From: Anaerocolumna sp047777345
GTDB lineage: Bacteria; Bacillota; Clostridia; Lachnospirales; Lachnospiraceae
Reading direction: 5' to 3'
Assembly: GCA_047777345.1 (NCBI GenBank)
Contig: JBKEEJ010000004.1
Location: 124,001 to 188,000 of the forward strand
Length of the DNA: 64,000 nt
Position 1 is the stretch's first letter. Every line of letters begins with the position of its first letter. Shown one piece after another: positions 1-8,655 of the stretch. The notes beneath the pieces were generated by a model. It saw nothing but the letters and a program-made list of their open reading frames with translations, made no database searches and was not told where the DNA came from. The position numbers and the translations under genes were made by a program.

Positions 1-609
1 TTTAAATGATGTTCCCAAATGCTTTTGTAATTCATTCAGAAGAGCAGTCTGAAAAGAATCACGCATAAGTTTATAGTTGAAATGAGTTTTACTCCGCCAG
101 AGACCAGAATTACCCAAACCACCTTCTGAGATAAGACAGTGGATGTGAGGATTCCATTTCAAGTCTCTTCCAAAAGTATGAAGAACACAGATGAAACCAG
201 GTGTAAATAATTCCGTTTTATTATCTTTATGAAACATATGGTGAACGACACTGTTAACAGCAGAGAAGAGGCAGTTAAGTAGATTACGGTCTTGAAGAAA
301 AAAGGGTCGAAGTTCTTCTGCGATAGTAAAAACACAGTGGCGATGTTGGACATTGATGAATTTAAAAGACATGGAGGTGGTACGGTCAATGGAATACTTA
401 TTGCCACAAGTGGGGCAAAATCTGCTATGGCAGCGGAAGGGAACAAACTTAAGATTACCACAATTGTCGCAGCCGTACATGGCACCACCGAAAGAAGGGT
501 CACCACAATTAAGCATCTTCTCGACATTTTCGATAACCGATTGACGAGGATGCAAAATATATAGCATTTCTTCATAATGGTCATTAAAAATTTTTTGAAG
601 TATGTTCAT
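1..609 (-). CDS. IS91-family transposase, N-terminal part (cut by window edge)
   Basis: Read on the minus strand from ATG at 609, an open frame of 203 codons runs off the left edge without a stop. It opens with a helical segment, then a zinc-binding module with pairs CxxC at about residues 46-49 (CDNC) and CxxxxxxCxxC (CHSRFCPTCG). Downstream is a catalytic HxH signature in WNPHIHCLISEGG. This order is typical of IS91/ISCR/IS801-type rolling-circle (Y2) transposases, which nick and transfer single strands. The active tyrosines would lie beyond the window. Its promoter end faces gltB. Longer-looking frames on the same stretch (for example 159-584) are out of frame with these motifs. Confidence 0.85.
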   Translation of the reverse strand, partial: MNILQKIFNDHYEEMLYILHPRQSVIENVEKMLNCGDPSFGGAMYGCDNCGNLKFVPFRCHSRFCPTCGNKYSIDRTTSMSFKFINVQHRHCVFTIAEELRPFFLQDRNLLNCLFSAVNSVVHHMFHKDNKTELFTPGFICVLHTFGRDLKWNPHIHCLISEGGLGNSGLWRSKTHFNYKLMRDSFQTALLNELQKHLGTSFK

Positions 610-644
610 AAGATTATTATGAACCAAAAACAGGAAAAAAGAAA

Positions 645-680
645 CCCCTAATTCCCCTCTCATGAATGAGGGGCTAGGGG
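645..680. repeat. Hairpin between IS91-type transposase and gltB, possible IS terminus
   Basis: CCCCTA-att-CCCCTC (645-659) can pair with GAGGGG-c-TAGGGG (668-680) around an 8-nt loop. It lies just upstream of the transposase start. IS91-type elements carry subterminal hairpins at their ends, so this may be the terIS side. The exact IS border is not visible without the other end. Confidence 0.45.
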
Positions 681-747
681 AGTTGATGTGTCGAAGGCAC
701 TTTGTTCCAACCATTTTTTCAAAATTTGGAAAGACATCAATAATTTT

Positions 748-776
748 TTGTATTATTATACAACTTGAATTATAAA
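748..776 (+). promoter_or_regulatory. Probable gltB promoter with an embedded inverted repeat
   Basis: TTGTAT (748-753) and TATAAA (771-776) are separated by 17 bases. The -35 box is also the left arm of TTGTAT-tatt-ATACAA (748-763), whose 6-bp arms are perfect. A regulator bound there would cover the -35 and spacer. A related site occurs ahead of the citrate synthase gene (29677-29694). Confidence 0.5.
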
Positions 777-800
777 AATTAAAGGAAAAGAGGCGTGCTA

Positions 801-3800
801 ATGAACAAACATAGTTTAGAAGAAGTAAAACGTGCCTGTCAAGGTTTGTATGAGCCGAGATTTGAACATGATAACTGTGGTATCGGTGCTGTGGTCAATA
901 TAAAAGGCATCAAGACCCATGAAACTGTGGAGAACGCATTGAAAATTGTTGAAAATCTGGAACATCGCGCCGGTAAAGATGCAGAAGGCAAAACCGGTGA
1001 CGGTGTAGGTATTCTCTTGCAGATATCTCATAAGTTCTATGCAAAAGAAGCCAAGGCCCTTAATATATCGCTTGGCGGCGAAAGAGATTATGGCATTGGC
1101 ATGTTTTTCTTTCCTCAAGATGAGCTAATGCGAAATCAGGCCAAGAAAATGTTTGAAATTATAATAGAAAAAGAAGGTATGGAGTTCCTTGGCTGGAGAC
1201 AAGTGCCTACCAGCCCTGATATTTTAGGACAAAAGGCAGTTGAGTGTATGCCTTATATTATGCAATGTTTTATTAAGAGACCTTCTGGTGTGAAAAGAGG
1301 CCTGGATTTTGATAGGAAATTATACATTGCTAGAAGGATTTTCGAGCAGAGTAATGACAACACCTATGTAGTATCCTTATCAAGCAGAACCATTGTATAT
1401 AAAGGAATGTTTTTAGTTAAGCAGCTTCGTATGTTCTTTTTAGACCTTCAGGATAAAGACTTTGAATCTGCCATAGCTTTAGTACATTCAAGATTCAGTA
1501 CCAATACGAATCCTAGCTGGCAGAGAGCCCATCCCAACCGCTTAATCGTTCATAATGGTGAAATCAATACCATCCGTGGTAATGTAGATAAAATGCTTGC
1601 CAGGGAAGAAACCATGGAGTCTAAGTATTTACAAGGTGAGTTACACAAAGTACTGCCTGTAATTAACACAGAAGGTTCCGACTCAGCTATGCTTGACAAT
1701 GCATTGGAATTCCTGGTTATGAGCGGCATGGACCTGCCTTTAGCTGTTATGATTACCATTCCGGAACCATGGAGTAACGATCAGAGTATACGTCCAGAAA
1801 AACGGGATTTTTATCAATACTATGCAACTATGATGGAGCCATGGGACGGACCTGCTTCTATACTATTTAGTGATGGAGATCTTATGGGTGCAGTCCTTGA
1901 CCGTAATGGTTTAAGACCATCCCGTTATTATATTACGGAGGATGATTACCTGATTCTCTCTTCCGAAGTTGGTGTTTTAGATATTCCAGTAGAAAAGGTT
2001 GTAAAAAAAGATCGTTTACGTCCTGGTAAAATGTTATTAGTTGATACTGTAAAAGGTGAATTAATTGATGATGATGATCTGAAGTTAAGCTATGCAATGC
2101 GTAGCCCTTACGGTGAATGGCTGGATCGCAATCTTGTTAAGTTAAAAGACCTTCGTATACCAAACAAAAAGGTAGAAGAATACGATGATGTAGAAAGAGC
2201 AAGGTTACAAAAAGCCTTTGGATATACTTATGAAGACTACAGAACCTGTATCCTTCCTATGGCGAAAACAGGAGCAGAGCCAGTAGAAGCTATGGGTGTA
2301 GATAGCCCTCTTCCTATTCTGTCACAGAACAATCCGCCATTGTTTAACTACTTTAAACAGCTGTTTGCACAGGTAACGAACCCTCCTATTGATGCTATCC
2401 GTGAGGAAATTGTTACTTCCACTGATGTATATATAGGAGAAGACGGAAACCTTCTGGAAGAACATGCAGAAAACTGTAAGGTATTAAAGATTCATAATCC
2501 AATACTTACCAGTACGGATTTATTAAAAATCAAATCCATGAAAATACCTGGTTTTAAAGTAGAAACCATACCAATTATCTATTATAAAAATACTTCCTTA
2601 GAACGTGCTATAGACCGTATCTTTGTGGAAGCAGACAGGGCTTATAAAGAAGGGGCTAATATATTAATCCTCTCCGACAGAGGCGTTGATGAAAACCATG
2701 TGGCAATACCTTCCCTTTTAGCCGTATCCGCTATGCAGCAGCACTTGGTAAGAACCAAGAAAAGAACTGCGGTTGCCATGATTTTAGAAAGTGCAGAGCC
2801 AAGGGAAGTACATCACTTTGCAACCCTGTTAGGTTATGGCGCCTGTGCAGTAAATCCTTATTTGGCTCAGGAGACCATTAAACAACTCATTAATAGTAAT
2901 ATGCTAGATAAAGATTATTATGCAGCTGTAGATGATTATAACAAAGCTATTTTAAAAGGTATTGTAAAAATAGCATCAAAGATGGGTATTTCCACCATCC
3001 AGTCTTACCAGGGTTCTAAAATATTTGAAGCCATTGGTATTAGTAAAGAAGTGGTTGATAAGTATTTTACAGATACGGTAAGTCGTATCGGTGGTATTAC
3101 TATTAAAGATATCGAAAGACAGGTAGATGAACTTCACACCAAAGCTTTTGATCCACTTGGTCTTAACGTAGACTTAAATCTTGATAATAATGGTACACAT
3201 AAGCTTAGAAGTGGAAAAGATGAACATTTATATAATCCAAAGACCATTCACATGCTGCAAAAGGCAACTCGTACCGGAGACTATGCTTCCTTTAAAGAAT
3301 ATACTAAAATGATCGAAGGGGAAGAAGAAGGCATTAATTTAAGAGGGCTAATAGATTTTAATTACCCGGATAAAGGTATTTCGATTGATCAGGTAGAAAG
3401 TGTAGATTCCATTGTAAAGAGATTTAAAACCGGTGCTATGTCTTACGGTTCTATATCTCAGGAAGCACATGAAACACTTGCTATCGCTATGAATCAGTTA
3501 GGTGGTAAGTCTAACAGTGGTGAAGGCGGTGAGAGCCTGGAACGCTTAACAATAGGTAAAGATGGATTAAACAAATGCTCTGCTATAAAGCAAGTTGCAT
3601 CTGGCAGGTTTGGGGTTACTTCTCAGTACCTAGTAAGTGCCAAGGAAATTCAGATTAAGATGGCTCAGGGAGCAAAGCCTGGTGAAGGTGGACAGTTACC
3701 AGCAGAAAAAGTATATCCTTGGGTTGCCAAAACAAGGCACTCAACCCCTGGTGTTGGTTTAATTTCACCCCCACCTCATCATGATATTTATTCCATCGAA

Positions 3801-4430
3801 GACTTAGCTCAGTTAATCTATGACTTAAAGAATGCCAACAAAGATGCCAGAATATCTGTAAAATTAGTTTCAGAGGCAGGGGTAGGTACCGTTGCTGCTG
3901 GTGTTGCAAAGGCTGGTGCAGGCGTTATTCTTATTTCTGGTTTTGATGGTGGAACTGGTGCAGCTCCTCGTAACTCCATTCACAATGCAGGCCTTCCTTG
4001 GGAATTAGGTCTTGCTGAGACTCATCAGACGCTGATTATGAATGGTCTTAGAAATAAAGTAGTAATTGAAACCGATGGTAAACTTATGACTGGCCGGGAT
4101 GTATTAATCGCAGCCCTTCTTGGTGCCGAAGAATTTGGTTTTGCTACAGCACCATTAGTAACTATGGGATGTGTAATGATGAGGGTGTGTAATCTGGATA
4201 CTTGTCCTGCAGGTGTTGCAACTCAAAATCCGGAACTTCGTAAGAATTTTAAAGGTAAACCAGAATATGTAATTAACTTTATGCGTTTTATAGCGGAAGA
4301 ACTCCGTGAATATATGGCTAAACTTGGTGTTAAGACAGTGGATGAATTAGTAGGACGTTCTGATTTACTAAAAGTAAAAGAAACTACCAAAAAGGCAGAG
4401 CAAGTAGAATTGATTTATCCAAGATTTTAA
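801..4430 (+). CDS. gltB: Glutamate synthase large subunit, N-terminal 80% (frameshifted)
   Basis: GltB transfers the amide of glutamine to 2-oxoglutarate with GltD. I start it at ATG 801, seven bases after an AGAGG ribosome site, rather than at GTG 795. Cys26 in HDNCGIGAV is the class II glutaminase nucleophile, so a 25-residue propeptide would be removed. The central and FMN-binding domains follow. The [3Fe-4S] ligands are Cys1124, Cys1130 and Cys1135 (CVMMRVCNLDTC). The frame stops at 4430 while homology continues in another frame from about 4412. The product would have about 1209 residues instead of about 1500 and would lack the C-terminal beta-helix domain. This is either a pseudogene or a sequencing error. 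Confidence 0.9.
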   Translation: MNKHSLEEVKRACQGLYEPRFEHDNCGIGAVVNIKGIKTHETVENALKIVENLEHRAGKDAEGKTGDGVGILLQISHKFYAKEAKALNISLGGERDYGIGMFFFPQDELMRNQAKKMFEIIIEKEGMEFLGWRQVPTSPDILGQKAVECMPYIMQCFIKRPSGVKRGLDFDRKLYIARRIFEQSNDNTYVVSLSSRTIVYKGMFLVKQLRMFFLDLQDKDFESAIALVHSRFSTNTNPSWQRAHPNRLIVHNGEINTIRGNVDKMLAREETMESKYLQGELHKVLPVINTEGSDSAMLDNALEFLVMSGMDLPLAVMITIPEPWSNDQSIRPEKRDFYQYYATMMEPWDGPASILFSDGDLMGAVLDRNGLRPSRYYITEDDYLILSSEVGVLDIPVEKVVKKDRLRPGKMLLVDTVKGELIDDDDLKLSYAMRSPYGEWLDRNLVKLKDLRIPNKKVEEYDDVERARLQKAFGYTYEDYRTCILPMAKTGAEPVEAMGVDSPLPILSQNNPPLFNYFKQLFAQVTNPPIDAIREEIVTSTDVYIGEDGNLLEEHAENCKVLKIHNPILTSTDLLKIKSMKIPGFKVETIPIIYYKNTSLERAIDRIFVEADRAYKEGANILILSDRGVDENHVAIPSLLAVSAMQQHLVRTKKRTAVAMILESAEPREVHHFATLLGYGACAVNPYLAQETIKQLINSNMLDKDYYAAVDDYNKAILKGIVKIASKMGISTIQSYQGSKIFEAIGISKEVVDKYFTDTVSRIGGITIKDIERQVDELHTKAFDPLGLNVDLNLDNNGTHKLRSGKDEHLYNPKTIHMLQKATRTGDYASFKEYTKMIEGEEEGINLRGLIDFNYPDKGISIDQVESVDSIVKRFKTGAMSYGSISQEAHETLAIAMNQLGGKSNSGEGGESLERLTIGKDGLNKCSAIKQVASGRFGVTSQYLVSAKEIQIKMAQGAKPGEGGQLPAEKVYPWVAKTRHSTPGVGLISPPPHHDIYSIEDLAQLIYDLKNANKDARISVKLVSEAGVGTVAAGVAKAGAGVILISGFDGGTGAAPRNSIHNAGLPWELGLAETHQTLIMNGLRNKVVIETDGKLMTGRDVLIAALLGAEEFGFATAPLVTMGCVMMRVCNLDTCPAGVATQNPELRKNFKGKPEYVINFMRFIAEELREYMAKLGVKTVDELVGRSDLLKVKETTKKAEQVELIYPRF

Positions 4431-5359
4431 ATAATCCATTTGCATGTAAATCCTCTGAATGCCGTTTTGATCCGAAGCAAATCTACGATTTTGAATTAGA
4501 AAAGACTTTAGATGAACGTGTTCTACTTAAGAAACTAAAAAGTGCAATTAACGCAAAACAGGCAAAAACCATAGAAGTTGAGGTTACGAATGTTGACAGA
4601 GCTTTTGGTACTATCTTAGGCTCAGAGATTACCAAAGCCCATGGTACTTCTCTGGAAGATGATACCTATGTGGTAAAATGCCATGGTAGCGGTGGACAGA
4701 GTTTTGGTGCCTTTATTCCAAAAGGACTTACGCTTGACTTACGTGGTGACTGTAATGACTATTTCGGAAAAGGTTTATCCGGCGGTAAGTTAGTAGTAGC
4801 ACCACCAGAAGGTGCAAAATTTGCAGCTGAGGATAATATTATCATTGGTAACGTTGCACTTTACGGTGCTACTAGTGGTAAAGTCTATATTAATGGTGTT
4901 GCCGGAGAACGTTTCTGTGTACGTAATTCTGGTGCAACTGCAGTTGTTGAAGGTGTAGGTGACCACGGTTGCGAATATATGACAGGTGGCCGGGTAGTAG
5001 TACTTGGTAGAACTGGTAAAAACTTTGCTGCTGGTATGAGCGGTGGTATTGCTTATGTTTTGGATGAAGATACAGATCTTTATAAGAAACTAAATAAGGA
5101 GTTAGTATCTATGGAAGCAGTATCAGAAAAGTATGATGTTCTTGAATTAAAGAGCATGATCGAAGACCATGTAAAACATACCAATTCCGCTAAGGGTAAG
5201 GAAATCCTAGAACACTTCGGTGATTATCTGCCTAAGTTTAAAAAGATTATTCCTCATGATTACAGACGTATGCTGCTTACCATTGTCCAGATGGAGGAAA
5301 AAGGTTTAAGCAGTGAACAGGCACAAATTGAAGCATTCTTTGCTAACACCAGAGGCTAA
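4412..5359 (+). CDS. gltB: Glutamate synthase large subunit, C-terminal part in shifted frame
   Basis: This frame resumes as DLSKILNNPFACKSSE and reads to 5359. It contains the GltB C-terminal right-handed beta-helix (GXGXG) domain with its glycine-rich rungs, such as GDCNDYFGKGLSGGKLVV and GDHGCEYMTGGRVVVLG. The frame is +2 (equivalent to -1) relative to the upstream part, so the full gene would span 801-5359 if one base were restored near 4407-4412. No ribosome site serves an internal start before the homology begins. The first ATG in frame is at 4670, already inside the domain. gltD follows after 11 bases. Confidence 0.85.
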   Translation, partial: DLSKILNNPFACKSSECRFDPKQIYDFELEKTLDERVLLKKLKSAINAKQAKTIEVEVTNVDRAFGTILGSEITKAHGTSLEDDTYVVKCHGSGGQSFGAFIPKGLTLDLRGDCNDYFGKGLSGGKLVVAPPEGAKFAAEDNIIIGNVALYGATSGKVYINGVAGERFCVRNSGATAVVEGVGDHGCEYMTGGRVVVLGRTGKNFAAGMSGGIAYVLDEDTDLYKKLNKELVSMEAVSEKYDVLELKSMIEDHVKHTNSAKGKEILEHFGDYLPKFKKIIPHDYRRMLLTIVQMEEKGLSSEQAQIEAFFANTRG

Positions 5360-5370
5360 GGAGGTACGAA

Positions 5371-6858
5371 ATGGGAAAGCCAACAGGATTTATGGATTAT
5401 GAAAGAAAAGTAAGTCGTGCTGTAAAGCCGAAGGATAGAATAGAGAATTTTAATGAATTCCATATTCCATTATCAGAGAAAGATCGTAAAATACAAGGTG
5501 CAAGATGTATGGACTGCGGCGTACCATTTTGCCAGTCCGGCATCATGATTGGTGGCATGACATCTGGATGCCCCCTTAACAACTTAATTCCTGAGTGGAA
5601 CGACTTGATTTTCAATGGAAATATGCAGGAGGCCTTAAACCGCTTATTTAAAACCAATAATTTTCCAGAGTTCACTGGCAGGGTTTGTCCAGCCCCCTGT
5701 GAGGTAGCATGTACTTGTAATATAGCTACAAGTCCTGTTACCATTAAGGAAAATGAGCTTGGAATAATTGAAAATGGTTATGCAAAAGGGTATGTAAAGC
5801 CAGAACCACCGAAGGTTCGTACCGGAAAAAAAGTGGCTATCATTGGTTCTGGACCAGCTGGCCTTGCAGCAGCTGACCAGTTAAATAAGAGAGGTCACTT
5901 AGTTACTGTATTTGAACGTTCCGATCGTATCGGAGGACTTTTAATGTATGGTATCCCTAATATGAAACTGGAGAAGCATATTATTGATCGCAGGATCGAT
6001 ATAATGAGAGAAGAAGGGGTAACCTTTGTAACAGAAGCAGATGTAGGTAAAAATTATAATGCATCTAAAATTAAAAAAGATTTTGACAGTATTATCTTAG
6101 CTTGCGGCGCATCAAATCCAAGAGATATAAAGGTTCCAGGCAGAGATTCTAAAGGAATTTATTTTGCAGTAGATTACCTAAAAGGTGTAACTAAGAGTTT
6201 ACTGGATTCTAATTTTGCTGACAATGCATTTATCAGTGCTAAAGATAAGAAGGTATTGGTTATTGGTGGTGGTGATACTGGTAATGACTGTGTAGGAACT
6301 GCCATTAGACAGGGTGCTAAGTCTGTAGTACAGCTTGAAATGATGCCAAAGCTTCCTGATACCAGAAGAGAAGACAATCCATGGCCAGAATGGCCAAAGG
6401 TCTGCAAAACAGATTATGGTCAGGAAGAAGCAATTGCAGTATTCGGAAATGACCCCAGAGTTTATGAATCTACAGTAAAAGAATTCATTGCAGATAAAAA
6501 CGGTAACCTGAAAAAAGCTAAGATTGTTAAATTAGAAAGTAAATATATCGAAGAGCTCAAACGCTATCAAATGGTTGAAGTTTTAGGTAGCGAATATGAA
6601 ATCGAAGTAGATTTAGTTTTTATTGCCGCTGGATTTTTAGGAACTGAGAACTATGTAGCCAAAGCTTTTGGTGTAGAACTAAATGAAAGGACCAATGTAA
6701 AAACCCAAGAAGGCGAGTATCAGACCAATGTAGAAAATGTATTCGTAACAGGTGATATGCATAGAGGTCAGTCTTTGGTTGTATGGGCAATCCGTGAAGG
6801 ACGTGAAGCAGCAAAAGCTGTTGATATGCACTTAATGGGATATACTAATCTGGAGTAA
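5371..6858 (+). CDS. gltD: Glutamate synthase small subunit
   Basis: GltD oxidises NADPH and passes electrons through FAD and Fe-S clusters to GltB. The 495-residue length is normal. The N-terminus has the cysteine pattern for two [4Fe-4S] clusters (CMDCGVPFC, then CPAPCEVAC). An FAD Rossmann motif follows (IIGSGPAGLAAA, about residue 155), then a nucleotide-binding motif (VLVIGGGDTGNDCVG, about residue 295). The start follows TAAGGAGG. The gene lies 11 bases behind gltB, so the two form one operon. The domain also resembles other NADPH oxidoreductase subunits, but the pairing with gltB settles the call. Confidence 0.95.
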   Translation: MGKPTGFMDYERKVSRAVKPKDRIENFNEFHIPLSEKDRKIQGARCMDCGVPFCQSGIMIGGMTSGCPLNNLIPEWNDLIFNGNMQEALNRLFKTNNFPEFTGRVCPAPCEVACTCNIATSPVTIKENELGIIENGYAKGYVKPEPPKVRTGKKVAIIGSGPAGLAAADQLNKRGHLVTVFERSDRIGGLLMYGIPNMKLEKHIIDRRIDIMREEGVTFVTEADVGKNYNASKIKKDFDSIILACGASNPRDIKVPGRDSKGIYFAVDYLKGVTKSLLDSNFADNAFISAKDKKVLVIGGGDTGNDCVGTAIRQGAKSVVQLEMMPKLPDTRREDNPWPEWPKVCKTDYGQEEAIAVFGNDPRVYESTVKEFIADKNGNLKKAKIVKLESKYIEELKRYQMVEVLGSEYEIEVDLVFIAAGFLGTENYVAKAFGVELNERTNVKTQEGEYQTNVENVFVTGDMHRGQSLVVWAIREGREAAKAVDMHLMGYTNLE

Positions 6859-6970
6859 ATGTAGTTTATATTATTTATATAGATGTTGACTAGGCATGGG
6901 AAGATCAACGATTGTTTGTGTGAAATTTCCCCTGCTTAGTCTAATTTATTATGGCTCTGTGTCAACAGTG

Positions 6971-7021
6971 AACTGCACCCCAAATGTTAGTCAAAATAAC
7001 ATTGGAAGTGCAGTTTACTTT
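6971..7021 (+). terminator. Stem-loop downstream of gltD
   Basis: AACTGCAC (6971-6978) and AAATGTTA (6982-6989) pair with TAACATT (6997-7003) and GTGCAGTT (7008-7015), followed by a T-rich stretch. An imperfect GACTA...TAGTC repeat also lies at about 6887-6944. Both probably end the gltBD transcript. The T-tract is weak. Confidence 0.5.
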
Positions 7022-7061
7022 TATTATAGAACCTTTATTACATTATACAAATAACACCAGT

Positions 7062-7107
7062 TTGACTGAAGTTGCTTAAAATGGTAAAATATAGATACAC
7101 CGGTGTA
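7062..7107 (+). promoter_or_regulatory. Promoter with TACACCGGTGTA palindrome for the secreted protein gene
   Basis: TTGACT (7062-7067), a 17-base spacer and TAAAAT (7085-7090) form a good vegetative promoter. A perfect 12-bp palindrome, TACACCGGTGTA (7096-7107), sits where transcription would begin, which is a classical repressor position. Confidence 0.6.
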
Positions 7108-7139
7108 GTATAATATTTAATAAGGAGTAGAGGATCAAA

Positions 7140-8018
7140 ATGAAGAAAATATTTAGTCACATTTCATTATGCATGGCAATCGTCATGATATTTACTATGT
7201 TCAAATATGATTTTGTTAATGCGGATACTATTGCATCCGATAATTGGATTACAGCTTGCCTAAGTGATTATGAACCATTACAATCGTTATTGGAAGAGTA
7301 TCCTGATGCTAAATTAGTTCAAACTAGTACAACTTATATATTAAATAAAGTTACAGTAGATGATAAAGGTAACATTTTGAAAAGAGAAGAAAAAAAATTT
7401 CCTAGTTTATCAAGTCTTGAGAAATATGAAGAAATGTCAAAAAAATCTGATGTATTAATGCCTAATACAGTTAGAGATGGTGGAGAAACTTATACTGATT
7501 ATTCAAAGATAAGAATAGGATTAGCATTATATAGGTATTCAAGTACAAGATTTTTTGTTGCAAGCACTTATGAATGGTTAGAACCATTTGATTACGATTA
7601 CTTATTAGAATATAAAGCTGCTGTAGGTTTAGCAGTTGGTGATGGGTTATCTATGGAAGGGTCATCTTATGCAGGGCGTGTAACGATGACAAACATAAGA
7701 GGTGATATTATTCAAAAAACTAATGGTAATGGTCTTAGAATACAGGCAACAGGTGCTTACGGAATTGGGTATTCATTTACACAAAAAGCACAAAGAGATG
7801 GTGTTATAAAACATATGCAGGGTGTTATTTCTTGCACTGCTTATAAGACTAGTTCAGCAATTACTAATTGTCCAGCATATGGAGAATATGCAGATGTTTC
7901 ATTCTCACTTGACTTAGACAATTTTAGTGTATCTATACCTGCGGGAATTAGCTTTAATTTGTTTACTAGCTATACCGCTTACTCTCACCAAGATAATCTA
8001 GATCTATATATTAATTAA
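7140..8018 (+). CDS. Secreted protein of unknown function
   Basis: The 292-residue protein starts after TAAGGAG. It has a lysine-containing N-terminus and a hydrophobic core (about residues 7-22) that look like a signal peptide, with likely cleavage near the VNA-DT site. I do not recognise the mature part. It starts with a polar helical region containing short Glu/Lys-rich stretches. A Gly/Ser/Thr/aromatic-rich C-terminal half follows (from about residue 150), reading like a beta-sandwich (YAGRVTMTNIRGD, GAYGIGYSFTQKA). There are no other membrane segments. The gene has its own promoter with a possible operator and its own terminator. It is AT-rich and sits beside an insertion sequence, so it may be accessory. 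Confidence 0.75.
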   Translation: MKKIFSHISLCMAIVMIFTMFKYDFVNADTIASDNWITACLSDYEPLQSLLEEYPDAKLVQTSTTYILNKVTVDDKGNILKREEKKFPSLSSLEKYEEMSKKSDVLMPNTVRDGGETYTDYSKIRIGLALYRYSSTRFFVASTYEWLEPFDYDYLLEYKAAVGLAVGDGLSMEGSSYAGRVTMTNIRGDIIQKTNGNGLRIQATGAYGIGYSFTQKAQRDGVIKHMQGVISCTAYKTSSAITNCPAYGEYADVSFSLDLDNFSVSIPAGISFNLFTSYTAYSHQDNLDLYIN

Positions 8019-8029
8019 TAGTTTTACTA

Positions 8030-8074
8030 GCAAGGTGCAGTGAAATTTCTTAATTAGCTGCACTTTTGCTTTTC
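8030..8074 (+). terminator. Terminator after the secreted protein gene
   Basis: GCAAGGTGCAG (8030-8040) pairs with CTGCACTTTTGC (8058-8069), and TTTTC follows. It lies 12 bases after the stop. Confidence 0.65.
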
Positions 8075-8379
8075 TATACTTTCAAATACATTAATAATAA
8101 TAAATTAAAGTATAGTAGAAAATGTAATGGTATAATTTACAGATAAATTAGTACGACTGAAATTGGATAGTTTAACAAGTTATAGATATTCTCAGTTTTA
8201 GAAATGAATTTATAAAATAGCTATTAAATCTTTTATAGCTTGTTTTGAATTACAAAATATGGTATTATGAAATGGGATGCTCTGGAATAAACATATTCAC
8301 TTTGTGGTGTTAGTATATAAGTATGGACACGAAAAGTTTAACACGATACAATAGTTCAAAGAAAGGTGTGTGTTAAACA

Positions 8380-8655
8380 ATGTCCAAAAACGGTATCCGT
8401 TATTCGGAAGAATTCAAGCAACAGATAGTTGATCTGCATCGTTCAGGTAGTTCAGTTACTTACCTGAGTCGTGAGTATGGTGTAGCAAATGTAACGATAT
8501 ACAAATGGATTAGAGAATTATCTCCAGTCAAAGTATCTGAGAAGGAAGAAATCACTTCTAAGGAGTACGAAAAGATGAAAAAGCGTATTGCTGAACTTGA
8601 AATGGAGAATGAAATCTTAAAAAAAGCTACCGCCATATTCGCAAGAAAACGATAG
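8380..8655 (+). CDS. IS3-family transposase OrfA
   Basis: The 91-residue protein has an N-terminal helix-turn-helix (YSEEFKQQIVDLHRSG, then SREYGVANVTIYKWI). A leucine-zipper-like coiled coil follows (about residues 62-83, MKKRIAELEMENEILKKA). These are the DNA-binding and multimerisation parts of IS3 transposases. Near its end, codons TTA AAA AAA form an A7 run (8619-8625), a typical -1 slippery site. Slipping there would join it to orfB, continuing as SYRHIRKKTIEEIV. The start follows AAAGGTG. Confidence 0.9.
   Translation: MSKNGIRYSEEFKQQIVDLHRSGSSVTYLSREYGVANVTIYKWIRELSPVKVSEKEEITSKEYEKMKKRIAELEMENEILKKATAIFARKR

Noticed and set aside
159..584. 141-residue minus-strand frame
   Set aside because: It overlaps the IS91-type transposase in another frame. 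The zinc and HxH motifs appear only in the frame 1-609.
4389..4395. Programmed -1 frameshift in gltB
   Set aside because: The run is C AAA AAG, not a canonical slippery heptamer. Homology favours frame 0 to about 4406, after the run. No family precedent is known to me.
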